64,000 nucleotides of DNA from Cryptomeria japonica (lineage: Eukaryota; Streptophyta; Pinopsida; Cupressales; Cupressaceae), in NCBI RefSeq assembly GCF_030272615.1, contig NC_081415.1, forward strand, positions 601,359,644 to 601,423,643, given 5' to 3'. Under the pieces are notes generated by a model. It had not been told where the DNA came from, made no database searches, and worked only from the letters and a program-made list of their open reading frames with translations. The position numbers and the translations under genes were made by a program. Positions 34,917 to 47,041 of this stretch are shown piece by piece (positions within the stretch are counted from its first letter, which is position 1; each line of letters begins with the position of its first letter).

Positions 34917-37305
34917 CATAAAAATTTGAGTTAATTCTTGAGGCCCATTTCAAAGAAGGGTAAAATGAAGCCAACATTCTCCTCGCATGCTTGAGAAAGG
35001 TAAAGGAATTTTAAAAAAAACTTCCAAGAAAATGCGATTGTCAGGTTTAAAACCAAATCTCTGCGTCCCTTGTTGGCATTCTCCCCTATGTGCAGTGAAG
35101 AGGGTTTTAAAAGGCTAGAGAAACCTGCAAGTAAATGTTGCCAGACATAAATATTTATACCACATTGGTTGTGGAAAGGAAATATTTTGTATTTAAATGC
35201 AAAGCCCCACACATATTAAGTGTCAAAGCTTACGGGCTTTTGGAAAGAGGTGGCTTGTGGCCCAGTGGAACCCACATGCGCGTGCATCTCAAGGCATCCA
35301 AAATTTTGGGACAAAATGGCAAGAAGAGATTAAAAATTGCACAGATCGCTAAGATCCAGTGACAGATCCAAGGAATATCAACGTCCGTCACTAAACCACG
35401 ATGGGAAATGGCTCGATGAATATCCATCGTGACTTGGTGACAAGGTGAGCCCAGGTCCAGTGGAGGGTCTGGCCAATGGTGACGTGGTGGTTAAGGTGGC
35501 ACCTAGTTGGATCCAAAGGTGAACTAGAGGCTGACATGTGGTGGGCCTGATAGAAGGGGTGAGCAACAAAGACCAATTTGAGACCTCAAGACTTAAACCC
35601 AGTCTCCAGCTCGCTAGCATAAAATGCTAATACCCAAAAGACTCAAGACCTCACGAGCGAGCAGATTTGAAGAGATCCAACAGTGGTCGCTAGGTCAGGA
35701 TGGAAAAGTGCCCAAAATGTTATCCCTCATGACCCCATGACAAAGGAGAGCTCCATTCCAGCGATGAGTCCAGGATGTGGTGAGGTGGCAGACACGTGGT
35801 GACATTGTGGCATATGATGTATCTACTTAGAGGGACTAAAGGCCAGGAAAGTCAGGGAAGATCAACAGTAAGATCAATGACTGTCGCCAAGTTGCAATGG
35901 AAAGTTTCTCAATGGCTAAAAGCTGTGACTTGGTGACCAAGTGGTGGGGCCCGATAGAGAAGGAGAGCAGTCCAAGGAAATAAAGAACAAGCAAGCCAAG
36001 GAAGAAACAAAGAGCTTCATTCTGGTGGTGAACCCAGGTGATGTTGAGGAGGCATGATAAGAGCCCCAGAATGAACTAGATGGTGCCACATGGAGGAGAT
36101 GTATGGCAAATATCTACGCGAGAAATTCAAATATTTAAAAATCTAATTTTTGACTGTGGTGGAAAGGTAGAAAATTAAACGACCGACTTGTAGAAAGATT
36201 GGTGGTTGAGGGATTTAATTTTTGCCCGATATATAAGTGTTATATATCATTGGAAGGCACTCGATCCGAGGAATATGATTTTGCAGTCAAGTGTAACCCA
36301 TGACAAGTATTTTTGGGGTAGTTACCTGAAGATATCAGATTGGATTTTTCAATCAGAAAGATTGGATGTTCTACAGGCCAAGTTGTCCGAATCAGTTAAT
36401 GCTGAAAGATAGGGTGGTGGCCTTCTTATTTGAGAGTCTTCTCATTTTGTAAGGGTTCCAATTTTTTGTGAGCAAGGCTCCATAATATTAGTTTCCAATT
36501 CTAAGCTTTTTGCCAAATTTGTAATACAATGTTCCTTTTCAAGCAATAGAGTATCTTCTTGCTGTAAATATTTTCTGTTGTAGGTCACATATATGTAAGG
36601 CATATATACAGTTTATTGGATTGTCTCTAGGCCTTCTCATATTTTCAATGAATCCAATCTTCAAGGGAGTTTGGGTTTGTCCTCTCAAAGTGGGAGCGTA
36701 ATGGGTGTTCTTAGGTACTCTTCAAGGAAGGGTTTACATTCTATGAGCAATCATTTTAAATTCAAGATAATGTCTAGATATGTATGATCCTCTGTTTGAG
36801 TTTAGAGTGTATTAATGTCAGGCATTAATACAGGAATAATATTTTTCAATAAATTGGATTTGTAATAGAAGTCTCCATTTACAGTTTGATGTATGACTCC
36901 ATGCCCTTGGATAAGGCACCGGTCTTGCAGATTCTAGGGATTCTCAGAGATTTTAGAATAATCAATATCCATTTACTTTTATGTTGTAGGTTTAGTTTGT
37001 TCCACCTATCTCATGCTCCAATCTTGTTGAGATGTCAATGTAGATTTAGCCCATTTGCAGTAACCTCCTTGTTGTCGAGCCTTGTGAGATCTATCCGCTT
37101 TTGTTGATGCCATATGTTTGTAATTGGTTATACTTTGTGCATCAAAGGGTGTCCCTCCCTAGGTCTTGTAGAACCTGAAGTGTAGGAGGATCATTATGAT
37201 CCTATATTAATGTTGTCCAAGTCCTAAAGCTTTTTCATTGATTGAGATTGGCTTTCTCATAGATAGTTTGTAGGTGAACTTGGGTGTCCTTTTTTGAGAC
37301 CAACA
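34917..37305 (+). repeat. solo LTR of the L1 family inside retroposon X
   Basis: 2,389 bp, TGTTGGAACTCATAAAAATT to GAGACCAACA, in opposite orientation to L1. Flanks GCTCT (34912-34916) and ACTCT (37306-37310) differ by one transition. It is about 450 bp shorter than L1's LTRs, so an internal deletion is likely. No gene is seen inside. Confidence 0.88.
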
Positions 37306-37446
37306 ACTCTATTTTCTGCAACCTCTTTGCCACATGTTATGTAAGGTTTTAGTACATTATGAGTATTTGTGGCTATGTTGCTATTTGTGTCTATTGTGTT
37401 TGTCAGCAACATCCCTTTGATGGTTCCGCATCCATGAAAAATCTGA

Positions 37447-37542
37447 GGGTTTCAGGTCCCTTCAAAATTTGTTGTACAGGGTTTCAGGTCCCTTCAAAAT
37501 CTGTTGTACAGGGTTTTAGGTCTCCTCAAAACTTGTTTATCC
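37447..37542 (+). repeat. three tandem 32-bp repeats in the tail of retroposon X
   Basis: Copies at 37447-37478, 37479-37510 and 37511-37542, each starting GGGTTT(C/T)AGGT and exactly 32 bp long. The first two differ at one base and the third is diverged. CCTAATAAAAAA and the target duplication follow. This repeat-plus-A tail is the probable LINE RT recognition region. Confidence 0.85.
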
Positions 37543-37550
37543 TAATAAAA

Positions 37551-38189
37551 AACATAATAGAAAAACAAGGTTTTAGAGGAGGTCTTGGAAAATTTGAACA
37601 AGGAATTAGAGTCCCTATAAACCCTCCTACATAAACTAGTATCAAAGGTCTAGGACATTATCATAATTCACCTATGGATGATGTCCTTAAGATTCAAAAC
37701 TTTAAGGAGTATCTTACAAGACACAGAACCTATCATCCATCTAAAAGTGCTTCTTCCTCAAACACTTCTTTTCATTCATTTCATCACACTCATGAGCATA
37801 ATGCTCATGATTGTCCGGTTTTTCAAAAAAGTATGCAAGAATTAGTTGATAATAAAACTATTAAAATCATAGATCACAATCCACCTTCTTCTAACAAACC
37901 TTGTCCTACATCACAAGAGACATGGCCTAATCCCATTGATGACCAAGAGAAATTAGCTACTAGAATCTTTTGCAGATTGAAGTATGATAAGAATGTTATT
38001 TTTGCTTTCATAAAATTTAGCAATAAGCATAAGGAAGGTAATTGCCATTTTCTTTTTCATCTTATTTACTCTCATTCTCTTAGAAAATGTAAAGCATTCA
38101 AAACATTTTTTCAAGACCTATATGATAGGACTTGTATAGCTCTTACAACTAATCTCTCACTTTGTCTTGGTGAAGAAGTAGTGCCTTAG
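37551..38189 (+). pseudogene. gag: gag-like frame of T1, second part with G-patch-like motif
   Basis: It continues the frame broken at 11654. QGFRGGLGKFEQGIRVPINP, then a stop at about 37633, then SIKGLGHYH has the spacing of the glycine-rich G-patch-like segment seen in Tat-type polyproteins. Then HAHEHNAHDCPVFQ-like Cys/His residues and MQELVDNKTIKIID follow, resembling the Gag C-terminus of Tat elements (a Cys/His region then an LIDxGxI-like helix). The frame is open to TAG at 38187. No protease or RT follows. 38190-38808 is T-rich non-coding sequence with GGGGGAGAAA (38300) and TTGGGGGCAT (38644) tracts. Confidence 0.55.
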
Positions 38190-38808
38190 CACTCCATTCA
38201 TCCTCCATGTTGCTCCTCACCATATGAAACTAGTAGTTAACTTAACTGGAGGCTCTTTGTCATAAGAGGTGATGATTTTTCAATAAAAATCATCTTGGGG
38301 GAGAAACATAATTCATTCTTGTCACTATGCATTGGGGCAAGAATCTTATCCTATTTCTTCTATCTATCTAAGGTTTCACTATTCCCTTTAGGGATTGCAT
38401 TTTTTTTATGTCCTTTTTTACATGGAAGGGTATGTCTCTTATGATTAATCTCTCTTTAGGGGAGTTTGTGATCCTTCATTCTAATTCTCTTGCTCTTTGA
38501 AGATTACCTCTTCTTTAGAGTTGCATTTTGCATGTCTTGATGTCTTTTTTGCATTGAATATTTCTTTATGTCACTATATAGTGAATTTACCTATGTGTAA
38601 TCTCTCCTTAGAGGCTGTGTAGCTATTCTCATTATCCTTACACTTGGGGGCATTTATCTTTCTTATCCTTTCTAAGGATCCACTTTTCCAATGTTTGGTG
38701 GTGTTTTATTATGATTTGATGTCATTCCTTGTGTGAAGTTGTTTTCTCAAGGAATCTCTATTCAAGAGGTGTGTATCCTTGAACAAAACCTCTTTTACAC
38801 TTGTTTAT

Positions 38809-40432
38809 TGTAGTGTAGTAAATTGGACACCCTTAATTGGGTGGTACAATTTCACATTTAGGTTAGCACTCACCTTAGTGTGTTGCATTTTGCATTTTTG
38901 AATGAACTTTAAGCATTTAATTAATTAGTTTAATTAAATCTAAAGTCCTCTTTTATTTACTCCACATATCATAAAATTAGACCCTTAACCCTAAGTGTGT
39001 CACTTTCTATTTTATCCTTTTAGTTAATTAATTCATTAAAGCCCTAATTAGGTCCAATTTTGACCTTCAAGGCTTGATTTTTCATTTCTAAACACCTTGA
39101 ATTATTTCACCGAGTTGGGATTTAATTTGTAATCAAGATACCTTACACCCCTAAAAATTTGGGAAAAAGTTGGTCGGATTGTGGTGATTCACCATGGTCC
39201 TGACTTTTTCTCCTCGAATTTCAGGATCATGTTTTGGTAGTATAATAATATTTAAATCCAACTTTGTGTGAAATTATATCAATTCTAGGTCAACATATGA
39301 TAAAAAATACTTAGGGTTTCATACATATAACCTTTCCTTTCCTCATTTAAAGGATCCAACAGCTCTAGCAATTGAAGGAGCCTCTTGTGAAGTGAAAGTG
39401 CAAGTTTATGTGAAGTCTTCAATTAGAAAATCAAGCATTCACCAAGTATTCATCAATCATTCTCATCATCAATTGAGGATTTGAAGATATTGAAGAATAA
39501 TAGGAGATCACTGAATGTTGATTGGTTTGTACCTCTACCTTAGGGTTTGGTATGGTTTCATGTTATTTTCATATCTTTATATGAGTTTCAAAGGACTTGT
39601 TTTTAGTTCTACATTATTTCATTTGTGATTTGAAGCATTCTCATTTACATTATGTTCACTTAGGGTTTGTACTCAAAACATAGGGTAGAACTCTAAACTT
39701 GCATTCTAGCTCATTAGAATCTTGTAAACACATGAGATTTTAGGGCACACACACTTTTAAATATTACATTAGATAATTGTGGAGGTGGAAATCACCAAAA
39801 CAAGGGGTTTTACTAAGGCAAAATCCTATATAGCCACCCAAACAACATTTTTCAAGTTGTAGGTGTAGGTACAAAAATTTGACGGAGTAGCAAACTTCGC
39901 GAAAGCTAAAATTTGTAGGTATAGGTTCGCATCTGGACCAAGGTCTGAAATTTATAGTACTGGGGCACCCAGTGCCTTGGTCGTCTGCATTTTTTAGCAT
40001 CATTTGGTAGTTTTGCATCTTAGAGCCTCAGTTGGTAGATTCTAGAGTTTTAGATCAATACAATAAGATGGACTAGAGTGCCTAGCGCCCTGGTCTAGCT
40101 CAACCCAACTCAATTTTTGGTGATAGGTGCATATCTAAGTTTAATTTTCTTGTTTTGCAGTACATGTCTCAGTTTCAACTATGCATTTCTCTATTATTTT
40201 GGTTTATATCATCACTTTTGTTCATCTCCTTAGCTTAGTTTATCATTTGTTTATATTTATCTCATTTCCTCTTCATAGAAGCAAAGAAATAGAAACCCTA
40301 AAGATATTTGTTGACTCTCTTTCACAAGAGAAATTCAAAGTGAATCATCTCCTTAGGCTCTTTCATATTCCAATGTGTGAATGAGAGTGGGATTATGTCT
40401 TAGCTTACTTGATTTTCATTTCATCCTACACA
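38809..40432 (+). repeat. 5' LTR of T2
   Basis: 1,624 bp, TGTAGTGTAGTAAATTGGAC to TTCATCCTACA. Half-sites of the CCATGGTCC palindrome occur near 39191 and related GCCTTGGTC/GCCCTGGTC near 39974 and 40086. Small frames inside are not genes. Confidence 0.8.
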
Positions 40433-40435
40433 TTT

Positions 40436-40453
40436 TGGTGAACCCGACATGAA
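40436..40453 (+). other. primer binding site of T2 (tRNA-Trp)
   Basis: TGGTGAACCCGACATGAA, 3 bp after the LTR end. One mismatch to the tRNA-Trp complement TGGTGAACCCGACGTGAA. Confidence 0.88.
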
Positions 40454-40763
40454 TCCAACCCTCTTAAATTTTGCATTTTTCCAATTAGGTATGGTTATTG
40501 CATCTTTCTTTTCATTTAAAAAAATAAAAAATTCCAAAAAAAAAGAATATTGTTATATGCATTGTGTGTTTTAGGTTTTGTATGCACTTTTCATTTCAAA
40601 CGTGTCAGATCTTTATTTGCAAAATTGTATTTGATATGATGATGCATTTGCATATGATGATTATGCATTTATTAAGGAAGATAATGATGAGACTCTTGAT
40701 GAGTTTCTATACCCTAAACCTTCTAAACTAGTATTTTGTCAAAAACTAATCATCATAGTTACT

Positions 40764-42066
40764 ATGCCAATTCATAGTGATGATAAAGATAAGTTGAATG
40801 ACTCTCCCCATGAAGTCATTCCTATCAAATCATCCTCAAAATCTAGTAACATGGTGGCTTATAAAAATCCTCTTTGTGATGGCTCATCTCCTTTGGAATC
40901 TAAATACAATCCATTTAGTAAACATGACCATGATATGTTACACGATTCCCTTAATGATTTCTCATCGATTACAACTTCTTCAAACAAAGATCACATATCT
41001 AAGAGGTTAATTAATATGATAAATTTGAATGAACATAACTTTCAAACACCACCTAGTAAACCCCTCTTTATGGTTCAAGGTGCTAGTCCTTTTCCAACAT
41101 CACAAACTCTTAACAAGCATCTCTTTGTTGTTCAATGTGGTTATAGTAATGATTCCTTTTGCACTCCTAATAAACCTATTATTATCATGCAAGGAGAATA
41201 TCCCACTAAGAGTCCTTATGAGTATCTAAAATTTTTACCAAAGAGAGTTATAATTTGGTTGCTCAAACATACAACACAAGGAATAGTAGGTAGCCTAATC
41301 CTCCTCTGATTATTCTATCCTCACTTCCTACTTCCCAACCTATACTTCCACAAGCACCTCATATTTCACAAATTATTGGTAAGGAGTATGACCTTATTGA
41401 ACAACTTAATGCTACTCCCACGAGGGATCTAATTCAAAATTCATCCATGCATCATGGAATGTTACAAGATGCTTTAAAGACTTTAGATGTCCCACCCATA
41501 GTGACATCTAATAATATGGCTTCTTTGTTTGACTCCATGATAATACCTAAAGTTCAAATTACATTCACACAAGATGAGTTACCCTCTTATGAGACTCAAA
41601 ACCAATATGATCTTCTTATGATTGTTGTCCTTATCAATGGTAATTCTATAAGAAAGACCCTTGTTGAAAATAACTCTAGCCTTAATGTTAATAGAATTAG
41701 TCTATTACATAAGATTAAGGTGGAGACATCTCTTATTAAACTAGATTCTCTTACTATTCATGGCTTTGATAATGTCACTAGGTCTTCCTTAGGTATTATA
41801 ACCTTACCTGTCAAGGTAGGACTTGATATTTTACCCACACCTATTCATGTCATGCCCAATAATTTGACCTAAAACATTTTTTTAGGATGACCATGGATTC
41901 ATAACATGAAAGTTGTTCCTTCTACTTTCCATAGGCAAGTTAAGTTCATTTACAACAACAAGATGTATACTTTGTTTGTCGATAATAATTACAAGCTTGT
42001 TTCCAAACATCATCTTCTATATCTTTTTCAACTACTTCTGATTCCTCTAGAAACATTTCTACTTCT
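40764..42066 (+). pseudogene. gag and protease region of T2, before the C2 insertion
   Basis: The frame 40764-41309 is polar, Ser/Asn/Pro-rich and without a known core. It encodes imperfect repeats of (L/P)FMVQGA, LFVVQCGY and IIIMQGEY, each after a Pro/Lys-rich lead. From 41447 a pepsin-like protease of Tat type is visible: LMIVVLINGNSIRKTLV, then ENNSSLNV in place of the usual D(S/G)GSSLNV, so the catalytic Asp is lost. LTIHGFDN follows, then after a stop PWIHNMKVVPSTFHRQVKFI, the classic end of this domain. The frame is cut by C2 at 42067 and resumes at 51322. Confidence 0.72.
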
Positions 42067-42848
42067 TGAAGTAGTCACCAGTGAGGAGGGACCTCAAGGA
42101 GATCAGTCTGGACCGGTCAACAAGAGTAAACACACCAGAAACACACAGATATGGAGGCAATGCAAAATAGATAGTTTTATTATATGAAATTTGATTACAT
42201 CCAACTAGTAATAATTGGGTTACAACATACAAACACATAGGCCTAGTAGAATAGGTCACAACCGAGACCTTGAATCGAAAGATCTATCTTCTAGACATAG
42301 TCTATCTATCTGATATTTTGATAAATTCTAATTTATTACATTTTAAAGCATGATTATCAATATATATCAATCCAAAGGATCTAGTCACCCCAAAAGGGAT
42401 CAAAACCCAAAGAACAAGACCTAACGTGTAAAATGAACAAGGTCAGCCTCCACCAAGAGATTCCTTTGAAAAATCCAAAGGATGAAATATAGAAGTTCGA
42501 CCAAATGCCAAGAAACATCAAGATCAACTCTCAAGGCTCTGCAAGCTTTGGAATGGGTTTTGGTAGATCACCAGAATAGGTCTCAGGCAACTAGTAACAA
42601 AGGAACAATCAGTAACAAGAAACTGTCATGGAAATTGGTAGTGATATCTTGTTAGAAAGTGATCCAAATGAGATGCGGTCTAAAAGAAAGAAAGATGATC
42701 AAGTGTTCAAGTAGAATCCAACTCCACAAGATTCGGTGAGCCAAAACTAGGACACACATAAAGAAAACTGAAACTACAAACAAAACAGAAAGGAAAATGT
42801 TTTTGGTTGATGCAAGATTGCTTTGAACTGGGGATGCTCTTGCATTAG
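42067..42848 (-). repeat. 3' LTR of C2 (left copy)
   Basis: Plus-strand TGAAGTAGTCACCAGTGAGG to GCTCTTGCATTA. It aligns with 50531-51316. The outer edge is supported by the CTTCT duplication. Confidence 0.9.
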
Positions 42849-43892
42849 ACATCCGAGGTTAATGAAAAGTGAGGCTCTCACTTTGTTGGGGTTAGAGGGA
42901 AACCAAGGTAGTCTACTTCTTCCTGAGAAATCCAAGATAAATCTTCAACTCATCTGTGTTGGGTCTCAAATCAATAGATTGGATAGGTTCTAAGGAAATT
43001 CCAACTCCTATGCTCAAACCCTCCAATTGACTTGGCCAATTTATAGAGTGAACCTATTTGGTTGCTAACTCTCTCACTTTAGGCTTTGTAGGACCTAGGC
43101 GGGTATACCTATTTGCTAGTTGTTTTCAATGACTAGTGCTTTTTATAGTAGATTTGACTTCCTCCTATCTCAGAATGGCATAAGGTCTTAGGATGGAGAT
43201 ATAGTAGATGAGTTCAAGATTTTTGTTGTAGAAACTATTCGGTCTTTGTTCTTGAAATTTATATGTATACACTATTGCTAATTTACTCTATATTTCATAC
43301 TCAGCTACTCCTATTACTTTTAATGTGAAATATGAACTAATGAGTTGTATTTTATAGATGACCAGTGCCTTTCTTTATTGTTTGGGCTACAGAGTCTTTA
43401 TATTTCTTTAGGACTTATTGTGTAAGCTTATGAGATAGTTTTTAAACCCACCCCCTCTCGATGAGTCTGTTAGTTACTATTTCTTATGAGCTCTACTTCA
43501 ATTTCTATATTGTAAACCACCAGAATGAATTTAGCCCTCTTTAAGAAAACATCGAAGGAAGAAATACCAGGAATAATTACAATTCGCAAGTAAATATTTT
43601 TGATCCAAATCTACAATATGAAACACATAATATTACGGGAAGAACACAAATAACCTTATCTCCTTTAGATAATATCATAAGAAACTGCTTGCAAAAAATG
43701 CAGTAATCCGCAACACATATGCAAAGGAAAAATGACTGATTATAGTATATATATGCGCCAAAATAGTATAGTGGTAAGCCGAAGGCTATAATATACTCCT
43801 TTCTCTAATGAATCTCCATATTACAAAATTTCCCTCATTTATATGAGAATATACATTTTCACCAACCATCGTGGCTTTTCAACACATAACTA
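42849..43892. repeat. non-coding stretch between unknown frame and C2 3' LTR
   Basis: No credible frame. It holds TGTTGGGGTTAG near 42892 and AAACCCACCCCCTCTCGATG near 43447, which resemble the start and terminal box of a copia-type LTR. A decayed LTR of about 580 bp on the plus strand is possible, but no end or duplication could be fixed. Confidence 0.3.
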
Positions 43893-46800
43893 TTAACTAA
43901 CACTTTTGTTAACAAACTGGAAGATAAACAACTTCAGCACCACTATGTGTTCAATGTACTTGTCATCTTTATACATTACAATATCATTGTTTAGCATCCT
44001 CATGTCATTTTCCATCAGGAAATAATTGGATAAAATATGATTCACATAAGGCGACAAGTCTTTGTCCCAATCTAACTATGCCACTGCTCGATTCTTCTCA
44101 TTAACAAACTCTTGTTTCCATTGTTCTAATGATTCCAACTCACCATCACTATAAAAAGAGGGAACCCTAGGGGTATTCCCATCTTCCAACCTCTGAAGCT
44201 CTTTCCTTAATTGATTTTCAAATTCATCATGGGATTTCAAGTAAGCCTTGGCTTCAACTCTCTCCCCTGGATCCATTAAACTATTATCATTCATCATGTT
44301 TTGCAACCGTGACCTGAGCCTTTTGTGCTCTTTCAAAGCTCTGACTATTCTAGTGTATGTCTTCCAATAGTTCTTTGCAACCTACAACATACTTCTAAAT
44401 CTATGTTCAATGATCTCAAGAATTAACTTGTCCATCTTTTTCTGTATCTTTTCTACTTGCCGAGATGTCTTTTCGGCCTTGTTCCTCCAATATATTGCAT
44501 CGGTAAAAGCATCCATGGCGTCTCTGTCAACACCGTATGTCATCCCTGTTTGACTAGTGCCTGTATCAATCTGAAGTAATCTCACTTGCAGCCTTTTTTT
44601 TTCTTCATTGACCTTTTCATATAGACTTTTGTACATAGAGTTCTCTCTGACAAGAAACTCTATTCGATCCTAGTTTAGTTTAGCCACATCCAAATACAGT
44701 TTGGCAGTGATCCTAGGGTCAGTCTTCCCAACTTGTTTTACCATCAAATGCTTGAAAGCTTCTTCTGTGTCAACCAATGTAGGTCTTTTATCTTTGGGAT
44801 AAATAGCCCATTGTAGAAGAGCCTTTTGATCTGGATCATATCCTGACCCCCTGAAGAGTTTATCAATCTCATCTGGCATCATCTTCTTATTTGGGTCCTA
44901 TTTCTTAAGGAATCCATCAAACAATAGGGCAGATTTCATGTCCCATCTAGAGTACAACAACACATCGACCTCTTGAAGAAATTGTCTCCCCTTTTTAGGT
45001 GTCATTTCTTTCATCACAAGATCCATCTCCTCTTGTAACTTTTGAACTTGCTGCTCTTCATTATTATCTTTCATGTTGTTTCTAATCTGCAATCCTTTAT
45101 GTTGATAGAGGAATGCAGTAAACTCTTTAGAAGCAATAAAGTCACTATCAGCAATGAAATCCTCATGTTCCAGGAATCTGATATCAGCAACTTCTTGGAC
45201 ATTCAATTGTCCTTTTGTCAAATCTATCTATTTATCCTCTCCATAATCAAGAGGGTAATCCTCTTGAGTAGTGAATGGGACAATGCCAGATGTAGAAGCA
45301 GGAGACACATGAGCTAAAGGCTCTATATTTCTAATAGTATCAATGTACTCCCTAAAGACATGAGGTGGAACTCCTTCAAGTATTTACAATTCATGCTCCA
45401 TGTGTTTGTTGGCTAACTCCATGGGGTCTTCAATCCTCTGTAATACATTCTTATCCATTTTCCTTCTAAAAAGATTCCATTTATATGCCTACATTACTTT
45501 CTCAAACTTTATTCTCTTTACTTTGGCCTCTTCTTTGCCAATGTTCTTAATGAGAACATCTAACAAGTAAGATTTATGCTTTCCAGCCATCAACTTTTGT
45601 GATGACTAGGATGTCCTTATGTATCCTTCAGGATCAAAATTGGGTCTTGGATCCCCCATAGCCATGCCATATTAATCCAACTTTGTCTATAGCAAGGTAT
45701 AGCTCTTGGAACTCTTCACAATGAAATCTGAAAAGAATAACAACCCAGGTACAATTGATTGTTTCCCATGGCTTGTCAGATGTTCTGTACTCACTATTGA
45801 CAGTTGCCTCACAATCTCCAGACAAGCCACTCTGTTAGGGACTGTAAGTGGCAATAGGTAAGGTCTCCCTTCAAACCTGTATACCCCTACTTGTGTGCAG
45901 TCTGAGAAACAATACCACTCTCCCCAATTGTGTTTAATTGAGGAATCTTCAGCAAAATCTTTTGGTCTCAAGAATCTTTGAGTCTCTAGTGCAAGGGCAT
46001 GATCACATGGGCAACCCAACAGTTTATATAATGGCTTGACAAAGAACTCCTCAAAGTGCCAATATTGATTATTTGCATACCTCTGGTCCCATGAAGAAAC
46101 CCATAGTTGCACTAGTTTTCTCATCCCAGCATTGTCATATGTCCTGACACATAACTCTTCTGGCCATAATCCTTCATCTTGGCCCACATATAATAGCATA
46201 TGCATAAGGAAGGAATAATGCTTGAAATGCACGTTAATGACATCCCCTTTTAACTTTTCTAACCCATGATTCAAAACTTCAACCAAACAAGCAACAAAAT
46301 AAAAAAAGCGGGGGTCCTTAGACTGGAAATCGACATAAATGACCATGGCTGCAATATCCATCAAAGGATGGGCTTTTATCCCTATAACCTGAGCAACACA
46401 GTAATAAGTATATTTGAAGTGTGGATGGAAAGAGTTGACATCATAAGGGGCCTTGTCATACTGATCTAGTGGCACTAAGGACCTTGCATTTCTAGGTCTA
46501 TGTATGGGGAGTCTCCATGTTTTGTAAATGTGCTCTAGGTTAAAATATTCACTTGTCAATTTACTGAGGTCAATCAGTTCTTCAAACCCCCAGTCCAATT
46601 CAAACACAGTGTCAATAACCTCTTTTGTAATTGCAAGAATTGGCTCACCCATATAGTTATATATGGTTCTGGTTTTAGGATCATAGTTGTTTGCCAATGC
46701 CTTTATGAGCTCCACATTCATTAAGACATTGGCCACAACTATCCTACCTAAGTTCAATCACCATAAATTGTTGATAGGTTGAGTGGAAACTCTTTTGTTG

Positions 46801-47041
46801 TACCCATATATGAATAATTCATACCCCCTCAACTCTATCCATATGTCTCCAAGATCCTCAAACCGGTCCTCTAGGCCTTATCAACTCTAATCTTTTTGGA
46901 CCTTAGACTGGATGATGGCCACTGGTCATTCAGGTCTTGGGCTAAAGAATGCCCTTCCCTTTTCTGTCTCTTGGGTTTTTCTTCTATAGCAAGAGGTTCC
47001 TTTCCCTTTCTAGTCTTACTAGCCTTAGATGATGATTCCAT
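43893..47041 (-). pseudogene. long unknown frame downstream of C2 pol (about 1,050 codons)
   Basis: ATG at 47041 (MESSSKASKTRKGKEPLAIE), then basic KRQKRE. One shift near 46850, then a single frame with roughly ten stops to TAA at 43893. Residues 90-450 look folded and are rich in Trp, Tyr and Phe: YNYMGEPILAITKEVIDTVF, PHFKYTYYCVAQVIGIKAHP, YSFLMHMLLYVGQDEGLWPE, NWGEWYCFSDCTQ. From about residue 620 it is charged and helical (EEQQVQKLQEEMDLVMKEMT, KTSRQVEKIQKKMDKL), a likely coiled coil. It has no RT, zinc knuckle or protease motif. It may be an extra ORF of C2 or the cargo of a separate pol-less element. Family not recognised. Confidence 0.55.

Larger units (their letters stand above)
11655..37550 (+). 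mobile_element. LINE-tailed non-autonomous retroposon X (about 1.66 kb, twice interrupted)
   Basis: The body is 11655-12309, 34148-34916 and 37311-37550 once S1 and a solo LTR are removed. A 22-bp target duplication beginning AACATAAT lies at 11633-11654 and 37551-37572, with 3 mismatches. The 3' end has three 32-bp repeats, CCTAATAAAA and an A-rich tail. These are hallmarks of LINE-machinery insertion. No RT is present. A full LINE truncated from the 5' side would be expected to keep RT or RNase H, so X is either a non-autonomous retroposon or a retrocopy. Confidence 0.8.
9260..38808 (+). mobile_element. Tat-type LTR element T1, hosting a nested insertion series
   Basis: 5' LTR 9260-10538, a tRNA-Trp-like primer site, then a gag-like frame split by retroposon X (11655-37550) and resumed at 37551. 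No protease, RT or integrase of its own is visible, and no 3' LTR was found before T2's LTR at 38809. T1 is therefore either non-autonomous or 3'-truncated. The right end is uncertain. Confidence 0.65.

Noticed and set aside
9260-40432. LTR 38809-40432 as the 3' LTR of T1
   Set aside because: It differs in sequence from T1's 5' LTR and is followed by its own tRNA-Trp primer site and T2 coding region.
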